Below, one piece after another: positions 27,744 to 35,986 of a DNA stretch of 64,000 bases. Position 1 is the first letter of the stretch. Every line of letters begins with the position of its first letter. Origin of the DNA: an uncultured Muribaculaceae bacterium (GTDB lineage: Bacteria; Bacteroidota; Bacteroidia; Bacteroidales; Muribaculaceae); NCBI GenBank assembly GCA_910587925.1, contig CAJUOC010000010.1:1-64000 (forward strand), in the 5' to 3' direction. Below the pieces are notes generated by a model. That model saw only the letters and a list, made by a program, of their open reading frames with translations, made no database searches and was not told the DNA's origin. Both the position numbers and the translations under genes were made by a program.

Positions 27744-27914
27744 TTCATGATGCATGATTCACGATGCATGATGCATGATTCACGATTCATGATTCATCAC
27801 CTACGAGCACTATATAGTCTCCGCCGCCGATTATCATGCATCATGAATCATGCATCGTGAATCAAGCATCAATCAAGCATCAATCAAGCATCATGCATCA
27901 TGAATCATGCATTA
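27744..27914. repeat. Inverted pair of 7-bp-period arrays (TGATGCA/TGATTCA)
   Basis: The forward arm (27744-27799) is built from heptamers TGATGCA, TGATTCA, CGATGCA and CGATTCA. The reverse arm (about 27833-27914) has their complements (TGCATCA, TGAATCA, TGCATCG), with some AATCA steps. Between them is a short core containing CTATATAGTCTCCGCC. The spacer between tkt and ompA is 327 bp and holds this array; the remaining part, 27915-28070, contains an AT-rich stretch with a weak TACCTTAG box at 27964-27971 for ompA. Confidence 0.85.
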
Positions 27915-28070
27915 AATTAAAGGTTTTTTTTGATTTTTTAGCGCAAGTATCGGCTTTTCTTCGTACCTTAGCACCCGTATAATGCCCCCGGACACTGTCC
28001 GCAGGGCATCATACGGCATTTTAAGACGTTTAAACTCAATTAAGTAACACACTAAATAACTGTAATTCTT

Positions 28071-29279
28071 ATGAAAAAGATTACTCTGCTTGCATGCGCA
28101 TTTGCTCTGTCGAGCATGTCGCTCATGGCCCAGCAGGCTCAGGAAGTGCAGTATGTCGAAGATCCCACACAGGGCGTCCTCGTCAACAGCTTCAAGAGCA
28201 ACTGGTTTATCACAGCTCAGGGTGGTATCAACGCCTATTTCTCGCACCACGACGCAGTGCGCGACTTCCAGGATCGTCTCGCTCCCGCTGTCAACCTCTA
28301 TGTAGGTAAGTGGTTTACCCCCGTATTCGGTGCCCGCATAGGTGTCGAGTGGCTCTGGCTCAAAGGTATGACCGACCAGGGTCTCGGCATGATCCCCAAC
28401 TCCCACGAGACCGCCGACTACAACAAGACCCGCATGAGCGACATCGGTCCCGCATTTGACCTCATGGTCAACCTGACCAACCTCTTCTGCGGCTACAAGC
28501 CCAACCGCTTCTACAACTTCACCCTCTACGGCGGTGCCGGCGGCTACTGGACCATGGAGCACCACATCAACTCCAACGGCGACGCCTGCAAGGGTTGGCA
28601 CAACGCCCACGATAAGGTGCTCACCTTCCGTGCCGGCTTCATCAACTCGTTCCGTCTCGCCGACGGTCTTGACCTCAACCTCGACCTCCGCGCTTCCGCT
28701 ATCGACGGCGTGATGGACGGTGCCGAGTACGTCAACGAAAACCGCACCTTCCTCGCTGCCCAGGCTTACCTCGGCCTGACCTACAACTTCAAGCCCCGCG
28801 AATGGCACGCTCCCGTCGTGCCCGTGTGCCCCCCTGCCGAGAACTGCGACGCCCTCCGCGCCCGTCTCGCCCAGGCTGACGCACGCATCGCCGACCTTGA
28901 GGCTCAGCTCCGCGACTGCCTCAACCGTCCCGTGCAGGTCAAGGAAGAGAAGGCTCCCCTCGCCACCATCTACTACCCCATCAACGTTTACCGCCTCACC
29001 CGCGAGGACAACAACGTACTTGAGGCCATCTCCTACGTAATGAAGGACAACGCCAACACCAAGTATGTCCTCACCGGCTGGGCCGACAACTACACCGGTA
29101 CCGACGCCATCAACATCCGTCTGCGTCACAACCGTGTAAACGGCGTATACAACCGCCTCGTGAAACTCGGCGTGCCCGAGTCGCAGCTCACCGCCACCAC
29201 CAACAACGGCAACCTCTGCGACCTGGGCGAGAAGTACGTCGCTCTCGACCGTGCCGTGACCATCGAGGAGGCCGAGTAA
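28071..29279 (+). CDS. OmpA family outer-membrane protein
   Basis: A 402-residue protein with signal peptide MKKITLLACAFALSSMSLMAQ, an N-terminal 8-strand-like barrel with aromatic girdles (SNWFITAQGGINAYFSHHDAVRDF, LYGGAGGYWTMEHHINSNG), a short coiled coil (LRARLAQADARIADLEAQLRDCL) and a C-terminal OmpA domain (TKYVLTGWADNYTGTDAINIRLRHNRVNGVYNRLVKLGVPES). The usual NxxLSxxRA signature is altered (INIRLRHNRV), but the Asp and Arg that bind peptidoglycan can still be aligned. Codon use is strongly biased, as in a highly expressed gene. Confidence 0.9.
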   Translation: MKKITLLACAFALSSMSLMAQQAQEVQYVEDPTQGVLVNSFKSNWFITAQGGINAYFSHHDAVRDFQDRLAPAVNLYVGKWFTPVFGARIGVEWLWLKGMTDQGLGMIPNSHETADYNKTRMSDIGPAFDLMVNLTNLFCGYKPNRFYNFTLYGGAGGYWTMEHHINSNGDACKGWHNAHDKVLTFRAGFINSFRLADGLDLNLDLRASAIDGVMDGAEYVNENRTFLAAQAYLGLTYNFKPREWHAPVVPVCPPAENCDALRARLAQADARIADLEAQLRDCLNRPVQVKEEKAPLATIYYPINVYRLTREDNNVLEAISYVMKDNANTKYVLTGWADNYTGTDAINIRLRHNRVNGVYNRLVKLGVPESQLTATTNNGNLCDLGEKYVALDRAVTIEEAE

Positions 29280-29306
29280 TCGCCCCCCCCCGACATAGCA
29301 TACCAT

Positions 29307-29345
29307 ACCGCCCCCGCGCCACAGCGCGGGGGCGGTCGCTTTTTC
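29307..29345 (+). terminator. Rho-independent terminator of ompA
   Basis: A 13-bp GC stem (ACCGCCCCCGCGC with its complement, loop CACA) is followed after CGC by six T residues. Confidence 0.9.
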
Positions 29346-29346
29346 C

Positions 29347-29857
29347 GATGCATGATTCACTATTCATGATTCATGATTCATGGTGCATGATGCACGATGT
29401 TATAGTCTGCGCAGGTTTGTAACATTGGCCCAGCGGTAGCCCACATATGGGAAGCGCGGAGCGCTTCTGCTGTCGCATGACACATCGTCACGGGAAAGTG
29501 TTGCACCGAATTTTCGTCTTGAGCCTAACATTTAGCTATTTGGCGTCTTTTGCCCGGTAATAGTTACAAACCTGCGCGGACTATATCGATACAAGGCGAT
29601 ATAGTCCGCAGCAGACGGCTCCATCCCCAAGAGTAGTCCGCGCAGGTTTGTAACCTGCGCGCCACCAGGGTATTTCACCGCGACGCTCACCAACGGTATA
29701 ATCACACTCGCATATGGGAATAGTCGACACCCTCAGCGACATTTTGGCTTACAAAGCCAAAATGCCGTGGTGTAATACCTTGGCGGCGCGCAGGTTACAA
29801 ACCTGCGCGGACTATGCATTATGCATTATGCATCATGCATCATGCATCATGAATCAG
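29347..29857. repeat. Block of inverted heptamer arrays enclosing two palindromic elements
   Basis: This fills the 574-bp convergent spacer between ompA and the TPR gene. A forward heptamer array (29347-29398, TGATTCA/TGATGCA units) and a reverse array (29814-29857, TGCATCA/TGCATTA units) face each other. Between them lie two inverted-repeat elements: 29401-29585, with 23-bp ends that differ at one base, and 29634-29814, with perfect 30-bp ends. Both use the palindromic core CAGGTTTGTAACCTG or its half. The reverse array runs into the stop codon of the TPR gene. No ORF is supported here. Confidence 0.8.
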
Positions 29858-31734
29858 GGGGAGGGCGGGGTGCCGCGGAGCTTGCGGCGGATGGCGGCGG
29901 CGCGGTCGGCGTCGGGGTTGAGGTCGAGGGCGCGGCGCCAGAGGTCGGCGGCGCGTTCAGGCTCGCCGGTCATGTAGTAGATGTCGCCGGCGTGGTCGTA
30001 GACTTCGGCAGAGGGCAGGAAGTCTTCGTCGACGGCTTCGACGACCTCGACTGCCTCGGCGTCCTCGCCATTACCCGACGCTGGCGTGGATGCGGCGGCG
30101 CCGGGCGGGGTGATGTCGGTGGAGTCTGTCACCATGGAGAGTACGGCGTCGATCTGGCGGCGTGCGGCGGGGTAGTCTCCCTCGCGGTACAGTACCCAGG
30201 CGTATGTGTCGATGTAGGTGGGGTTGAGGGGCTCGGCGCGCAGGGCTCGCTCGATGAGGGTGCGGGCGCGCGGGAGGTCGACGCCCTCGACGGCCATGAA
30301 GTATGCGGCGTTGTTTTGGGCGCCGGCGTTGTCGGGCTCGTATCGCATGGCGATTTCGTACTGGGCGAAGGCGCTGTCGACAGCTCCGAGTTTGTAGAGG
30401 AAGTCGCCTCGGGTGGTGTAGTACTGCGAGAGGGCGTGGTCGTTGGTAAATCCGTCAAGGTCGACAGAGTCGAGCAGGGCGACGGCTGCGGCGGGGCCGC
30501 TGTGCATCATCACCAGCGAGGATGTGGCCAGCGGGAAGTAGAGGTTGTCGGGAAAGAGGCGCATGGCTGCGCGCCCGGCGTCGATGGCCTGTATGGTGTC
30601 GGCGGCGGCCAGGGCGGTCTGCATCTGAAACTGGCGATGGCGTGGCTCGTCGGGGTCGAGGTCGGCGGCGTAGCCGAATTGTTCTGCGGCGGCGGCTGCG
30701 CTGTCGATGGTGGCCAGGTATGAGCCGTAGAGGTCGTGGAGCTCAGCCTCGCCGGGGTGCAGCCGCTCCATGATGTCAAACATGCGGCTGATGCGGGCTG
30801 TGTGGCCGGGGTCGGTGTAGAGCTTGCGCACATACTCGGTGAGCAGGCCCAGCTTGGGGCCGGCGTCGAGGCCCTCGCTCTCCAGGGCGCGGAACACTTC
30901 GGCATCGTAGCGGGCCGAGTCGCCGCGCTCGAGGTAGAAGTCGGCGCGGGCGAGCATGGCCTCTCCCATGCCGGAGTCGAGCTCGCAGGCGCGGTCGATA
31001 TAGTGGATGGCCGAGTCGGGCATGCCGAGTGCGTAGAATGTGGAGCCGGTAATGAGGCTGGTGCGGGCGTCGTCGGGAGCGGTGGCCTGATAGCGCGCGA
31101 GCTGGGCTATCATGGCGGCGGTGTCGCGGCGCTGAGCCAGGGCGCGTATGCGGTTTTGGATGATTACGGGGTCGGGGCCAAGGCCCTCCTCGAGGCGGTC
31201 GTAGATGGCCAGGGCGGTGTCGAGGGCTGCGGTGTCGCCGCGGCCGGCGGCCTGCACGAGCGACCATGCGCGCGACATGGCGATGTCGGTGCGCTGGGGG
31301 TGCTTCTCTGCCATGAGGCGGTATGCCATGCGTACATCGCCGTGGCGGTACAGTCGGGCGGCCAGCGAGGCAAATCTCTCGCCGCCGTCGGTGTCGGAGG
31401 GGCGGGCGAGGAAGCGGCTGCGGATGGCGGCGTAGGCGTCGGCCATGGCGGCGGAATCGCCGTGTATGCCGGTGGCCATGATGAGCTCGGCGCGCACGGC
31501 GGCGATGTCGATGTCGGTGGGGTCGAGCGCGGCGGCGCGGTCGAGCAGGATGAGGGCGTCGTCGTATCGAGAGTCGTTCATGGCGGTGACGCCCTCGATG
31601 AATACATAGCCGGCCTTGATGCGGCGGGCGCGCTCGTCGGCGTCGGCGCCGGCGCGGCCGGCCGATGCCAGGGCACAGCCGCAGACGATGGCTGCGGCCA
31701 GTGCGACGATGATATGTATCCTGCGGAGTGTCAA
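29854..31734 (-). CDS. TPR-repeat lipoprotein
   Basis: A 626-residue protein. The N-terminus TLRRIHIIVALAAAIVCGC is a lipoprotein signal (lipobox VCGC). At least eight TPR-like units follow (e.g. AYRLMAEKHPQRTDIAMSRAWSL, FYALGMPDSAIHYIDRACELDSG, GDFLYKLGAVDSAFAQYEIAMRYEPDNAGAQNNAAYFM), and after a Ser/Thr/Glu-rich linker a last unit (YYMTGEPERAADLWRRALDLNPDA). The start codon appears to be TTG at 31734, since no ATG or GTG gives the signal peptide. Such proteins act as scaffolds in the outer membrane; partner unknown. Confidence 0.82.
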   Translation of the reverse strand: MTLRRIHIIVALAAAIVCGCALASAGRAGADADERARRIKAGYVFIEGVTAMNDSRYDDALILLDRAAALDPTDIDIAAVRAELIMATGIHGDSAAMADAYAAIRSRFLARPSDTDGGERFASLAARLYRHGDVRMAYRLMAEKHPQRTDIAMSRAWSLVQAAGRGDTAALDTALAIYDRLEEGLGPDPVIIQNRIRALAQRRDTAAMIAQLARYQATAPDDARTSLITGSTFYALGMPDSAIHYIDRACELDSGMGEAMLARADFYLERGDSARYDAEVFRALESEGLDAGPKLGLLTEYVRKLYTDPGHTARISRMFDIMERLHPGEAELHDLYGSYLATIDSAAAAAEQFGYAADLDPDEPRHRQFQMQTALAAADTIQAIDAGRAAMRLFPDNLYFPLATSSLVMMHSGPAAAVALLDSVDLDGFTNDHALSQYYTTRGDFLYKLGAVDSAFAQYEIAMRYEPDNAGAQNNAAYFMAVEGVDLPRARTLIERALRAEPLNPTYIDTYAWVLYREGDYPAARRQIDAVLSMVTDSTDITPPGAAASTPASGNGEDAEAVEVVEAVDEDFLPSAEVYDHAGDIYYMTGEPERAADLWRRALDLNPDADRAAAIRRKLRGTPPSP

Positions 31735-31765
31735 GAGGAAGGCTGGTTAAACAGGGCGGGGCGGG

Positions 31766-32209
31766 TCACTTTACGCCGGTGTGGCCAAAGGCGCCGTCGC
31801 CGCGCTCGGTGTGGTCGAGGCGGTCGACGCTCTCCCAGTCGACGCGCACGTATTCTTTCACGACAAACTGGGCGATGCGGTCGCCATGATTTATAACGAA
31901 GGGGGTGTCGGAAAGGTTTATGAGCACGATGCCTATCTCGCCGCGGAAGTCGGCGTCGACAGTGCCGGGGGTATTGAGCACGGTGATGCCGCTGCGCAGG
32001 GCCAGGCCCGAGCGGGGGCGCACTTGCAGCTCGTATCCGCGCGGCAGCTGCACGCGCAGGCCGGTGGGTATGAGGGCGCGGGCGCCGGGGGCGAGAGTGA
32101 GTGGCGCGTCGAGGCAGGCGCGCACGTCCATGCCTGCGGCCGAGGGAGTCTCGTAGGCGGGAAGCTCCAGCCCGGGGCGGCTTACTATTTTCACGTGTAT
32201 TGTCGACAT
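31766..32209 (-). CDS. dut: dUTP diphosphatase
   Basis: A 147-residue trimeric dUTPase. All five motifs can be seen: AAGMDVRA (1), RPRSGLALRSGI (2), NTPGTVDADFRGEIGIVLIN (3), INHGDRIAQFVV (4) and the C-terminal ERGDGAFGHTG (5, the arm that closes over the nucleotide). It lowers dUTP and provides dUMP for thymidylate. The ATG at 32209 is followed directly by the first strand. Confidence 0.96.
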   Translation of the reverse strand: MSTIHVKIVSRPGLELPAYETPSAAGMDVRACLDAPLTLAPGARALIPTGLRVQLPRGYELQVRPRSGLALRSGITVLNTPGTVDADFRGEIGIVLINLSDTPFVINHGDRIAQFVVKEYVRVDWESVDRLDHTERGDGAFGHTGVK

Positions 32210-32222
32210 AGGCAGGTGGGGG

Positions 32223-32552
32223 TCAGATGGTTACGCGGCAGGTAAACGAGCCGGCCTTGAGTATGTATATGCCGCGGCCCGACAGGCGCAGTCGCGAGGT
32301 GCCGGCGGGCAGGCGGTCCTGTGCGACGGTCTGGCCCAGGATGGTAAAAAGCTTTACCTGCGTGGGACGCGGGGCGGCGAGGTATATGGCTCCGTCGCGC
32401 ACGATTACCTCGACGTGCTCGTTCTGGGGCTCGACGATGTCGGCGGGCAGAGTCTCGACGACTTCCCATCGGGGGCTGTCGGCGGGTGTTGCGGCCGATG
32501 CCGCTGCGGCGGCGAGTGTGAGTGTGAGTATTGCGAGCAGTCGGGTGAGCAT
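32223..32552 (-). CDS. Small secreted protein with T9SS-like C-terminal domain
   Basis: Only 109 residues. It has a signal peptide (MLTRLLAILTLTLAAAAASA) and then almost nothing but a C-terminal sorting-type domain: LFTILGQTVAQDRLPAGTSRLRLSGRGIYILKAGSFTCRVTI, which resembles the type A Por/T9SS domain (VxLYDxxGxxV...L..GxYIxxV). There is only about a 45-residue passenger. It may be a remnant of a larger secreted protein or a small surface component. It lies between dut and the asparaginase gene on the same strand. Confidence 0.6.
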   Translation of the reverse strand: MLTRLLAILTLTLAAAAASAATPADSPRWEVVETLPADIVEPQNEHVEVIVRDGAIYLAAPRPTQVKLFTILGQTVAQDRLPAGTSRLRLSGRGIYILKAGSFTCRVTI

Positions 32553-32570
32553 GGCGGTGGATGGGGGAGG

Positions 32571-33605
32571 TCAGTCGGCTACGGTCATCTCGCCGGCGAG
32601 GGGAGTCACGAGGCGGCGGGCTACCTCGTCGTGGCCCAGGTCGAGGGCAAAGAGGTGCATGAGTTTGGTGACGGCGGCCTCGAAGGTGATGTCGTGGCCG
32701 GGGACGACGCCGGTGGCGGCGAGTATGTCGCCGGCCTCGTAGCGGTTGGAGTGCACGCCGCCGTTGAGACACTGGGTGATGTTGAATACGATGACTCCGC
32801 GGCGGCAAGTGTCGCGGATTGCCTCGACAAACCACGGCGCCGTCGGCGCGTTGCCGGCGCCGTATGTGCGCAGCACGATGCCTTTGATGCCGGGCGTGGA
32901 GAGCTGGTGGCGCAGGGTCGACTCGGTGAGGCCGGGGAATACGTCGATGCACATCACGGCGGTGTCGAGCTCGGTATGCACGCGCAGGTCGCCCGAGTGG
33001 CCGCGGCTGAGCACGTCGCGGTTGTAGCGTATGTCGAGGCCGATCTTGGCCAAATAGGGGTAGTTGCTGCTCTTGAAGGCGTTGAAGTGGTCGGCCGAGC
33101 GCTTGGTGGAGCGGTTGCCGCGCCAGAGATAGTTTTCAAAGAGTATGGCCACCTCCTGCACGGTGGGCGCTCCGTCGCGCTCGCGCGAGGCGGCAATCTG
33201 AAGGGCGGTGATGAGGTTTTCCTCGCCGTCGGTGCGCACCTCGCCGATGGGCAGCTGCGAGCCGGTGATGATGACCGGCTTGCCCAGATTCTGAAGCATG
33301 AACGACAGTGCCGAGGCCGTGTAAGCCATGGTGTCGGTACCGTGGAGCACGACAAATCCGTCGTATGCATCGTAGTTGCGGGCGATGCTGCGGGCGATAT
33401 GCTGCCAGTGTGGCGGCTGCATGTCGGATGAGTCCAGCGGCGGGGCAAACTGTATGTTGTCTATCTCGTAGTCGAGCATCTTCACCTTGGGCACATTTTC
33501 CATCAGGTGGGAGAAGTCGAAGGGGCGGAGGGCCTTGCTGCGGGGGTCCTCAATCATACCGATGGTGCCGCCGGTGTAGATGATCAGGATGCGGGGTTTC
33601 TTCAT
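32571..33605 (-). CDS. ansA: Type I L-asparaginase
   Basis: A 344-residue enzyme that hydrolyses asparagine to aspartate and ammonia. The first catalytic Thr is in IIYTGGTIGMIED and the second triad part in VLHGTDTMAYTASALSFML; ITGSQLPIGEVRTDGEENL and the GIVLRTYGAGNAP segment are also typical. There is no signal peptide, so it is the cytoplasmic type I form. The start MKKPRIL at 33605 is chosen; an upstream in-frame extension overlaps metG and is Arg/Pro-rich noise. Confidence 0.93.
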   Translation of the reverse strand: MKKPRILIIYTGGTIGMIEDPRSKALRPFDFSHLMENVPKVKMLDYEIDNIQFAPPLDSSDMQPPHWQHIARSIARNYDAYDGFVVLHGTDTMAYTASALSFMLQNLGKPVIITGSQLPIGEVRTDGEENLITALQIAASRERDGAPTVQEVAILFENYLWRGNRSTKRSADHFNAFKSSNYPYLAKIGLDIRYNRDVLSRGHSGDLRVHTELDTAVMCIDVFPGLTESTLRHQLSTPGIKGIVLRTYGAGNAPTAPWFVEAIRDTCRRGVIVFNITQCLNGGVHSNRYEAGDILAATGVVPGHDITFEAAVTKLMHLFALDLGHDEVARRLVTPLAGEMTVAD

Positions 33606-33637
33606 GCCGGACTGTATGTATGTGGATAGTTGTCTTG

Positions 33638-35686
33638 TCACTGTACGCGGACGCCCGGCGCGACGGGGGCGGTCGGGCCCATCACCACACAGCGGCCGTC
33701 GCGGTCGATGGCCGAGAGCACCATGCCCTGCGACTCGATACCGCGGAGCTTGCGCGGGGGGAGGTTGGCGATGAAGCATACCTGACGGCCCACGAGGTCT
33801 TCAGGCGCATACCAGGCTGCGATGCCGCTCACGATGGTGCGGGGCTCGGAGGTGCCGTCGTCGATGGTGAGCTGCAGGAGCTTGTCGGCCTTGGGCACCT
33901 TGACGCAGGCGGTGACTGTGCCCACGCGCAGGTCGCCGCGGCAGAAGGTGTCGAAGTCGACCGGCTCGGCCACCGGCTCGGGGTGCCATGCCTTGAGGGT
34001 GTTTTCCTTCTTGATGCGGGCGAGGCGGTCGGTCTGGGCGGCAATCTGCTCGTCTTCGATTTTGTCGAATAGCAGCTCGGGGCTGCCCAGGGCGGTGCCG
34101 GGAGCGAGGATGCCGGCCGAGCCTGCGGCGTCCCAGTCGAGGCGTGTCATGCTGAGCATGGCGGCAAGGCGCTCGCTCATGAAGGGCATGAACGGCTCCA
34201 TCACCACAGCCAGCGCGCCGCATATCTGCAGGGCGGTGTAGAGGATGGCGTCGACGCGGGCGGGGTCGGTCTTTACGGTCTTCCAGGGCTCGGTCTCCTG
34301 CAGGTAGCGGTTGCCGGTGCGGGCGATGTCCATGGCCAGGCGCAGGGCGTCGCGGAAGTGGAAGCCTTCGATGAGGTCGGCCATGCGGTCGCGCAGGTCG
34401 GTCACCTCGGCCAGGGCGGCGCGGTCGGTGTCGGTGAGGGCGCCGGCGGCGTCGGGCACGCGTCCGTCGCAGTACTTGTGGGTGAGCACGATGGCGCGGT
34501 TGACAAAGTTGCCCAGGATGGCTACCAGCTCGCTGTTGTTGCGGGCCTGGAAGTCGCGCCAGGTGAAGTCGTTGTCTTTGGTCTCGGGGGCGTTGGCGGT
34601 GAGCACGTAGCGCAGCACGTCCTGCTTGCCCGGGAAGTCGCGCAGATACTCGTGGAGCCACACGGCCCAGTTGCGCGAGGTCGATATCTTGTCGCCCTCG
34701 AGGTTGAGAAATTCATTGGCCGGCACATTGTCGGGCAGCTGGTATCCGTCGCCGTATGCCATGAGCATGGCGGGAAACACTATGCAGTGGAACACGATAT
34801 TGTCCTTGCCGATGAAGTTGATGATGCGGGTGTCGGGGCTCTTCCACCACTGCTCCCAGTCGTCGGGGCGTATCTCCTTGGTATTGGAGATGTATCCGAT
34901 GGGGGCGTCAAACCACACGTAGAGCACCTTGCCCTCGGCGCCCTCCACGGGCACGGGCACGCCCCAGTCGAGGTCGCGGCTCACCGCGCGGGGCTGCAGC
35001 CCCAGGTCGAGCCAGCTCTTGCACTGGCCGTATACATTGGAGCGCCACTCCTTGTGACCCTCCAGGATCCACTCGCGCAGGCGGCTCTCCCATCGGTCGA
35101 GCGGCAGGTACCAGTGGTGGGTCTCGCGCAGCACGGGCACGGCGCCTGTGATGGCGCTGCGGGGGTTGATGAGGTCGGTGGCGTTGAGCGAGGTGCCGCA
35201 CTTCTCACACTGGTCGCCATAGGCGCCCTGGGCGTGGCAGTGGGGGCACTCGCCGGTGACGTAGCGGTCGGCCAGGAATTGGCCGGCCTCCTCGTCGTAG
35301 AGCTGCATGGAAGTCTTCTCGACAAACTCGCCCTTGTCGTAGAGGCGGCGGAAAAACTCCGATGCCGTCTGCGAGTGCAGCTCCGAGGTGGTGCGGGAGT
35401 ATACGTCAAACGATATGCCCAGCCCGGCCATCGAGTCGCGGATGATGGCGTGGTAGCGGTCGACGATGTCCTGTGGGGTGACACCCTCGGCCTTGGCCTT
35501 GATGGTGATGGGCACGCCATGCTCGTCGCTGCCGCCGATCATCAGCACCTCGCGGCCGCGCATACGCAGGTAGCGGGCGTAGATGTCTGCGGGGATGTAG
35601 ACGCCGGCCAGATGGCCTATGTGCACCGGGCCGTTGGCGTAAGGCAGCGCGGTGGTTATGAGGGTACGGTTGGGAGTCTTTTCCAT
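33638..35686 (-). CDS. metG: Methionyl-tRNA synthetase with C-terminal tRNA-binding domain
   Basis: A 682-residue class I synthetase. HIGH is HIGH itself (PVHIGHLAGVYIPADIYAR); the zinc knuckle is CPHCHAQGAYGDQCEKC; the KMSKS loop is KISTSR; and the anticodon domain follows. The end (residues about 585-682) is an EMAPII/Trbp111-like OB fold (FCRGDLRVGTVTACVKVPKADKLLQLTIDDG) that improves tRNA binding. The start MEKTPNRTL at 35686 is preferred, with a TATCTTTG box at 35704-35711 and a TTG about 22 bp further, giving a short leader. Confidence 0.96.
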   Translation of the reverse strand: MEKTPNRTLITTALPYANGPVHIGHLAGVYIPADIYARYLRMRGREVLMIGGSDEHGVPITIKAKAEGVTPQDIVDRYHAIIRDSMAGLGISFDVYSRTTSELHSQTASEFFRRLYDKGEFVEKTSMQLYDEEAGQFLADRYVTGECPHCHAQGAYGDQCEKCGTSLNATDLINPRSAITGAVPVLRETHHWYLPLDRWESRLREWILEGHKEWRSNVYGQCKSWLDLGLQPRAVSRDLDWGVPVPVEGAEGKVLYVWFDAPIGYISNTKEIRPDDWEQWWKSPDTRIINFIGKDNIVFHCIVFPAMLMAYGDGYQLPDNVPANEFLNLEGDKISTSRNWAVWLHEYLRDFPGKQDVLRYVLTANAPETKDNDFTWRDFQARNNSELVAILGNFVNRAIVLTHKYCDGRVPDAAGALTDTDRAALAEVTDLRDRMADLIEGFHFRDALRLAMDIARTGNRYLQETEPWKTVKTDPARVDAILYTALQICGALAVVMEPFMPFMSERLAAMLSMTRLDWDAAGSAGILAPGTALGSPELLFDKIEDEQIAAQTDRLARIKKENTLKAWHPEPVAEPVDFDTFCRGDLRVGTVTACVKVPKADKLLQLTIDDGTSEPRTIVSGIAAWYAPEDLVGRQVCFIANLPPRKLRGIESQGMVLSAIDRDGRCVVMGPTAPVAPGVRVQ

Positions 35687-35703
35687 ATCTGTCTTTATTG
35701 CTG

Positions 35704-35736
35704 CAAAGATACTACTTTTTTTAATCCCCTCACCAA
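35704..35736 (-). promoter_or_regulatory. Promoter of metG
   Basis: On minus, TTG (complement of 35734-35736) is followed after 22 bp by TATCTTTG (complement of 35704-35711), close to the consensus spacing of 19-21 bp. The leader is about 15-20 nt. Confidence 0.6.
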
Positions 35737-35868
35737 TCGTATTTAAACAATTTACCAAATACCCCGATATACGTAGCGTCGATTTATCAGTACGGGCGTC
35801 CGGGCCGGCCGGTCAAGAGTGAGATTGTCCTTGACAGGATGGATGTTTCAGGCCGTCCATCGTACAGT

Positions 35869-35967
35869 TTTGGGGATTTATGCCATATTCTCTCATTTGA
35901 ATTTAGGGATTGGAGCCATATTTGCTAAAATAAATTTGGGGATTAGCGTCATTGTCGCTATTTTTGC
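35869..35967 (+). repeat. Three degenerate 33-bp tandem repeats before the AAA ATPase gene
   Basis: Units begin with TTTGGGGATT or TTTAGGGATT at 35869, 35902 and 35935, exactly 33 bp apart. In frame with the gene downstream they would read LGIYAIFSHLN, LGIGAIFAKIN, LGISVIVAIFA, an 11-residue repeat. The third unit contains both boxes of a consensus promoter. Confidence 0.7.
35935..35966 (+). promoter_or_regulatory. Promoter inside the third 33-bp repeat
   Basis: TTTG at 35935-35938 and TATTTTTG at 35959-35966 are 20 bp apart, matching the Bacteroidetes consensus. The ATG at 35987 follows after 20 bp. Confidence 0.6.
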
Positions 35968-35986
35968 CGGTGGAAAACGATTGATA

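Noticed and set aside
27744..27914. CRISPR array
   Set aside because: Units are only 7 bp with no unique spacers, and no cas genes are in the window.
33638..35686. Defective KMSKS loop in MetG (KISTSR)
   Set aside because: This variant is compatible with functional MetG enzymes in related bacteria, and the rest of the protein is intact.
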